DNA of 8,537 nucleotides from an uncultured Clostridia bacterium (lineage in GTDB: Bacteria > Bacillota > Clostridia > Lachnospirales > Lachnospiraceae), in assembly GCA_937888895.1 (NCBI GenBank), contig CALASV010000368.1, positions 1 to 8,537 of the forward strand, read 5' to 3'. Below the pieces are notes generated by a model. It had not been told where the DNA came from. It did not search any database and worked only from the letters and a program-made list of their open reading frames with translations. Positions within the stretch are counted from its first letter, which is position 1; each line of letters starts with the position of its first letter. Positions 6,319 to 8,537 of the stretch are shown here, piece after piece. Position numbers and translations under genes: made by a program.

Positions 6319-6537
6319 TTAACTTAATAAGTATTTAATATAATCACTTCTACTGCCATTCCATAAACATTTTTTACACTTTCCATCTTTGAAAACATGC
6401 TTACAATTCTCATAACCATATAAAATAGAAGCACACTCAGGACATAATGCCATCATCTTTGATGTAATCTTTAAATATTTACTACCACACTCAACACAAT
6501 TTCCAATATCTCTATTTCCCATAGCATCGTTTCTCAT
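6319..6537 (-). CDS. Small zinc-ribbon protein of unknown function
   Basis: A 72-aa protein with three Cys pairs or near-pairs: CVEC (14-17), CPEC (32-35), and C45-x-H47 with CKKC (54-57). These suggest one zinc ribbon from the first two pairs and possibly a second from C45/H47 and the last pair. No membrane segment or signal is seen. It starts 18 nt after rsmG with no clear ribosome binding site; a second ATG at codon 6 (also without a good site) is an alternative start. The short gap suggests co-transcription with rsmG. The even, motif-rich Cys spacing argues for a real gene. I do not recognise the family and infer only metal binding, perhaps with contact to nucleic acid or protein. Confidence 0.72.
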   Translation of the reverse strand: MRNDAMGNRDIGNCVECGSKYLKITSKMMALCPECASILYGYENCKHVFKDGKCKKCLWNGSRSDYIKYLLS

Positions 6538-6555
6538 TTCAAATAAAATTCTATT

Positions 6556-7296
6556 TTATTTATCCACTAAAAGTAATGGTTGCTTCAACGGTTTTCCACC
6601 AGCCCGTGGATATTTTTTCGGTGTTTGTTTTACTTTTTCCACTAAAATTAAGGTTCTCTCAATATCCGAATTTGGCAATGTAAACGAAATATGTTTTTTA
6701 TACTCTCCACCTAACTCTCGAATCGCAAACTTTGCCTCCTGTAATTCTTCTTTGATTTCTCCAGACTTATAAGGGATAAAATACCCACCTTGCTTTACAA
6801 AAGGCACACAAAACTCTGCTAAAGAAACTAACCTCGCCACTGCTCTAGAAACACATAAATCAAATGCTCCGCGATATTCTAACTTTCCAGCCATTTCTTC
6901 AGCTCTACCATGAATTGCAGTAATACTCGTTAAACCAAGCTCTGCAATCACTTCCTGTAAAAATACAATTCTCTTATTCAAAGAATCCATCAACGTCACT
7001 TCCAACTCTGGAAATACAATTTTCAACGGAATACCAGGAAACCCAGCCCCAGTTCCCATATCTAACACCTTATATTTTTTCTTATCTAAAGAAATCAACT
7101 GACAAAGTGCTAAACTATCCAAAAAATGTTTTTTCAACACTTCCTCGTACTCTGTAATTGCAGTCAAATTCATCACTTTATTCTTTTCCACTAACATCTC
7201 ATAATACTTCTCTAACTGAAAAATTTGATGCTCACTCAACTCTAAATTCCACTCCCCTAAATCCCTCAAAAAAGTAGAATTATCCCTATTCTCCAT
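6556..7296 (-). CDS. rsmG: 16S rRNA (guanine527-N7)-methyltransferase RsmG (GidB)
   Basis: A 246-aa class I methyltransferase that transfers a methyl group from S-adenosylmethionine to N7 of G527 in the 530 loop of 16S rRNA; loss gives low-level streptomycin resistance in several bacteria. The N-terminal helical region contains EKNKVMNLTAIT (37-48) and KHFLDSL (56-62). The SAM-binding loop is DMGTGAGFPGIP (79-90), with MDSLNKRIVFLQ (103-114), the VSRAVARL segment (149-156) and the C-terminal signature KKYPRAGGKPLKQPL. Length is normal. A GAGGG ribosome binding site lies about 5 nt before the ATG. It follows mnmG, as in most Firmicutes, but is separated from it here by 445 nt containing the inverted-repeat element, so ordinary read-through from mnmG is doubtful. 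Confidence 0.96.
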   Translation of the reverse strand: MENRDNSTFLRDLGEWNLELSEHQIFQLEKYYEMLVEKNKVMNLTAITEYEEVLKKHFLDSLALCQLISLDKKKYKVLDMGTGAGFPGIPLKIVFPELEVTLMDSLNKRIVFLQEVIAELGLTSITAIHGRAEEMAGKLEYRGAFDLCVSRAVARLVSLAEFCVPFVKQGGYFIPYKSGEIKEELQEAKFAIRELGGEYKKHISFTLPNSDIERTLILVEKVKQTPKKYPRAGGKPLKQPLLLVDK

Positions 7297-7339
7297 TCGA
7301 TACCCTCACAATCCACATCTCGCAAAATTTTTCTCTAAG

Positions 7340-7348
7340 TTATCCACA
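7340..7348 (+). promoter_or_regulatory. DnaA-box match
   Basis: TTATCCACA, a perfect match to the canonical DnaA box, lies between rsmG and the repeat element, with a 7/9 match (CAATCCACA) about 30 bp away. In origin-proximal DNA this may be a functional DnaA-binding site, but one strong box does not make an origin. Part of it overlaps the CACTTA direct repeat flanking the element. Confidence 0.4.
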
Positions 7349-7382
7349 CTTATGTTACTATTCAGCCCTTAGTTTTACAAGA

Positions 7383-7523
7383 AAACGTCTACTTAGTGGA
7401 ATTACTCGTCGAACACGCTCTCGCTCAGGTCGAAACGTAGCCCCACTAAGCTCGAAAAAACCTCGCTAAGTGGGAACGTTTCTTTATGGTTCGACTTTGT
7501 AATTCCACTAGAGTAAGACGTTT
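7383..7523. repeat. Left-arm long hairpin of the element
   Basis: 7383-7405 pairs with 7499-7523 over about 23 bp with two small bulges. GTCGAAC/GTTCGAC (7408-7414 with 7489-7495), GAAACGT/ACGTTTC (7432-7438 with 7476-7482) and CCCACT/AGTGGG (7442-7447 with 7469-7474) extend the stem inward to a loop near 7452-7464. Confidence 0.8.
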
Positions 7524-7572
7524 GCCAAAGATACTGACAAATTATATATAGCTAGATAGTGCTAAAAGCAAT

Positions 7573-7706
7573 AGCCTTACGCTACGTTCTATTTTTTAAG
7601 GACCATGAAAAAACGGCAGTCCTTGGCGAGGTCTTTTCGAGCCTAGTACTGTTCCGTTTTTTCCTGAGCGAGAGCGTGTCCGAAAAAATAGAACGTAGCG
7701 TAGGCT
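7573..7706. repeat. Right-arm long hairpin of the element
   Basis: 7573-7597 and 7683-7706 pair over 24 bp (ACGCTACGTTCTATTTTTT core) with one unpaired T. Inside, GGAC/GTCC (7600-7603 with 7678-7681) and the terminator-like stem continue the fold, so the whole arm can form a single long hairpin or DNA cruciform. Confidence 0.8.
7607..7663 (-). terminator. Bidirectional intrinsic-terminator-like hairpin in the element
   Basis: GAAAAAACGG (7607-7616) pairs with CCGTTTTTTC (7654-7663), and CAGT/ACTG (7617-7620 with 7648-7651) continues the stem. Because both arms carry A6/T6, either strand ends in CCG plus six U. On the minus strand it would stop transcription coming from mnmG before rsmG. The loop is long (about 27 nt), which lowers certainty. 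Confidence 0.5.
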
Positions 7707-7741
7707 GTTTCATAATATGATTATGCTGAATAGTAACACAC

Positions 7742-8537
7742 TTACTGCTTCAAATACACAAGCAATACCGAAATATCCGCTGGTGACACTCCCGATATTC
7801 TCGAAGCCTGACCAATATTCTCTGGTCGAATTTTCTTCAATTTTTGTCTTGCTTCAATTCTAAGTGATGGTACAGCATCATAATCCAAATCTTTTGGAAT
7901 TTTTCTTCCTTCTGTCTTCTTAAACTGTTCTACCTGTCGCTGTTGACGCTCAATATATCCTGAATATTTCAATTCAATTTCCACTTGTTCTGTTACTTCT
8001 TCTGGAAGTAATTGTCTATCATTATCAATTTCTTCTAAAATTTTATAATTTAACTCTGGTCGCATCAACAAATCTGCCATAGAAACAGCCGTTTTTAATG
8101 GTGTACTTTCATACTTTACTAAAAATTCTTGTACTTTTGCATTTCCACCTACCATTTTTTCTTTCAAACGATTCACTTCTTTTCGAATCAAATCCTCTTT
8201 TTCCACTAAATGTTCATATCGTTCTTTAGAAATCAAACCTACTTCATAACCAATTTTCGTTAAACGTAAATCTGCATTATCCTGACGAAGTAACAAACGA
8301 TACTCTGCACGAGAAGTCATCATACGATATGGCTCATGTGTTTCTTTTGTTACTAAATCATCAATTAAAACACCAATATACGCTTGCGAACGGTCTAACA
8401 CAATTGCCTCTTTTCCTGTCAACTTTCTAACAGCATTGATACCTGCCATAATTCCTTGTGCTGCTGCCTCTTCATAACCAGAGCTTCCATTCATCTGCCC
8501 TGCACTAAAAAGTCCAGAAATCGTCTTAAATTCCAAA
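7742..8537 (-). CDS. mnmG: tRNA uridine-5-carboxymethylaminomethyl modification enzyme MnmG (GidA), 3' part
   Basis: The C-terminal 264 residues of MnmG are in the window; the frame continues past the right edge, so the true start is not seen. With MnmE the full enzyme, an FAD and NADH-dependent homodimer, adds the aminomethyl or carboxymethylaminomethyl group to U34 of certain tRNAs. Visible signatures are LFSAGQMNGSSGYEEAAAQG (the FAD-domain end), YIGVLIDDLV and EPYRMMTSRAEYRLLLR, DNADLRL, the helical C-terminal part with KYSGYIERQ, IPKDLDY and ARQKL, and the closing motif ISGVSPADISVLLVYLK that binds MnmE/tRNA. The stop codon TAA (7742-7744) lies inside the right-hand CACTTA direct repeat flanking the 386-bp element. 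Confidence 0.97.
   Translation of the reverse strand, partial: LEFKTISGLFSAGQMNGSSGYEEAAAQGIMAGINAVRKLTGKEAIVLDRSQAYIGVLIDDLVTKETHEPYRMMTSRAEYRLLLRQDNADLRLTKIGYEVGLISKERYEHLVEKEDLIRKEVNRLKEKMVGGNAKVQEFLVKYESTPLKTAVSMADLLMRPELNYKILEEIDNDRQLLPEEVTEQVEIELKYSGYIERQQRQVEQFKKTEGRKIPKDLDYDAVPSLRIEARQKLKKIRPENIGQASRISGVSPADISVLLVYLKQ

Larger units (their letters stand above)
7353..7738. mobile_element. 386-bp MITE-like inverted-repeat element with target-site duplication
   Basis: The element is bounded by 14-bp perfect terminal inverted repeats (TGTTACTATTCAGC at 7353-7366, its complement at 7725-7738) and flanked directly by CACTTA on both sides (7347-7352 and 7739-7744), as expected for a target-site duplication. 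Inside are two long arms. The left arm (7383-7523) pairs AAACGTCT and TAGTGGAATTAC with their complements. The right arm (7573-7706) pairs 24 bp with one bulged T. The arms are related to each other in inverted orientation: ACACGCTCTCGCTCAGG (7413-7429) is exactly complementary to 7663-7679, and 7450-7466 matches 7626-7642 with one mismatch. No open frame of note is present, so a transposase supplied elsewhere would be needed. It looks richer in G+C than its surroundings. It fills the 445-bp mnmG-rsmG gap almost completely. Confidence 0.75.

Noticed and set aside
6538..6560. Terminator after rsmG from the AAATAAAAT/ATTTTATTT inverted repeat
   Set aside because: The 9-bp arms are purely A/T, have no G/C core and directly precede the next start codon; a chance palindrome in AT-rich DNA is more likely.
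3781..7348. Replication origin
   Set aside because: Only three scattered DnaA-box-like sequences are seen (3841-3849 and 6560-6568 with one mismatch, 7340-7348 perfect), the middle one within rsmG codons. There is no cluster and no typical unwinding region, so origin function cannot be supported.
7353..7738. CRISPR array or tandem repeat
   Set aside because: The repeats are inverted and nested, not direct and regularly spaced, and there are no spacers.

Overview
The window is AT-rich Gram-positive chromosome, most likely from a clostridial Firmicute of the Lachnospiraceae type. This rests on strong A/T third-position codon preference, GGAGG-type ribosome binding sites, the order mnmG-rsmG-...-parA-parB-DUF4446, and consensus parS sites (TGTTTCACGTGAAACA). 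All recognisable genes lie on the minus strand, so transcription runs from high to low coordinates. The mnmG/rsmG/parAB neighbourhood is the classic origin-proximal block of Firmicute chromosomes, although no origin can be demonstrated here.

From right to left: the 3' part of mnmG (tRNA wobble uridine modification) enters from the right edge. It is followed by a 386-bp non-coding element (7353-7738) built from nested inverted repeats, with 14-bp perfect terminal inverted repeats and a flanking 6-bp direct repeat CACTTA. Its right-hand CACTTA copy contains the mnmG stop codon. Then come rsmG (16S rRNA m7G methyltransferase), a 72-aa zinc-ribbon protein, a GNAT acetyltransferase, and a cytoplasmic DegS-like histidine kinase overlapping a DegU/NarL-type response regulator. 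A 262-bp intergenic region follows, holding a perfect consensus promoter (TTGACA-17-TATAAT), a parS site inside a 28-bp palindrome just downstream of it, and a cloverleaf-like set of hairpins. Next are parA (soj), parB (spo0J, carrying a second parS inside its own coding sequence) and a membrane-anchored DUF4446 protein.

At the left end is an HD-GYP-type cyclic-di-GMP phosphodiesterase gene. Near its normal C-terminus it runs without a stop or frame change into a fragment of an amino-acid ABC transporter ATPase (signature motif and Walker B), and then into a fragment of aspartokinase, which leaves the window. The second junction falls on the heptapeptide DVILFDE, which fits both the ABC Walker B and a loop of clostridial aspartokinase. 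This looks like a microhomology-driven chimera, and an assembly or amplification artefact is more likely than a true three-part fusion protein.

Functionally, mnmG and rsmG act on translation, and parA/parB/parS form the chromosome segregation and origin-organising system. The two-component pair and the GNAT/zinc-ribbon genes are accessory genes lying between these two conserved blocks. The most interesting non-coding structures are the element after mnmG, the parS-overlapped promoter and structured leader of parAB, and the triple chimera at the left edge.
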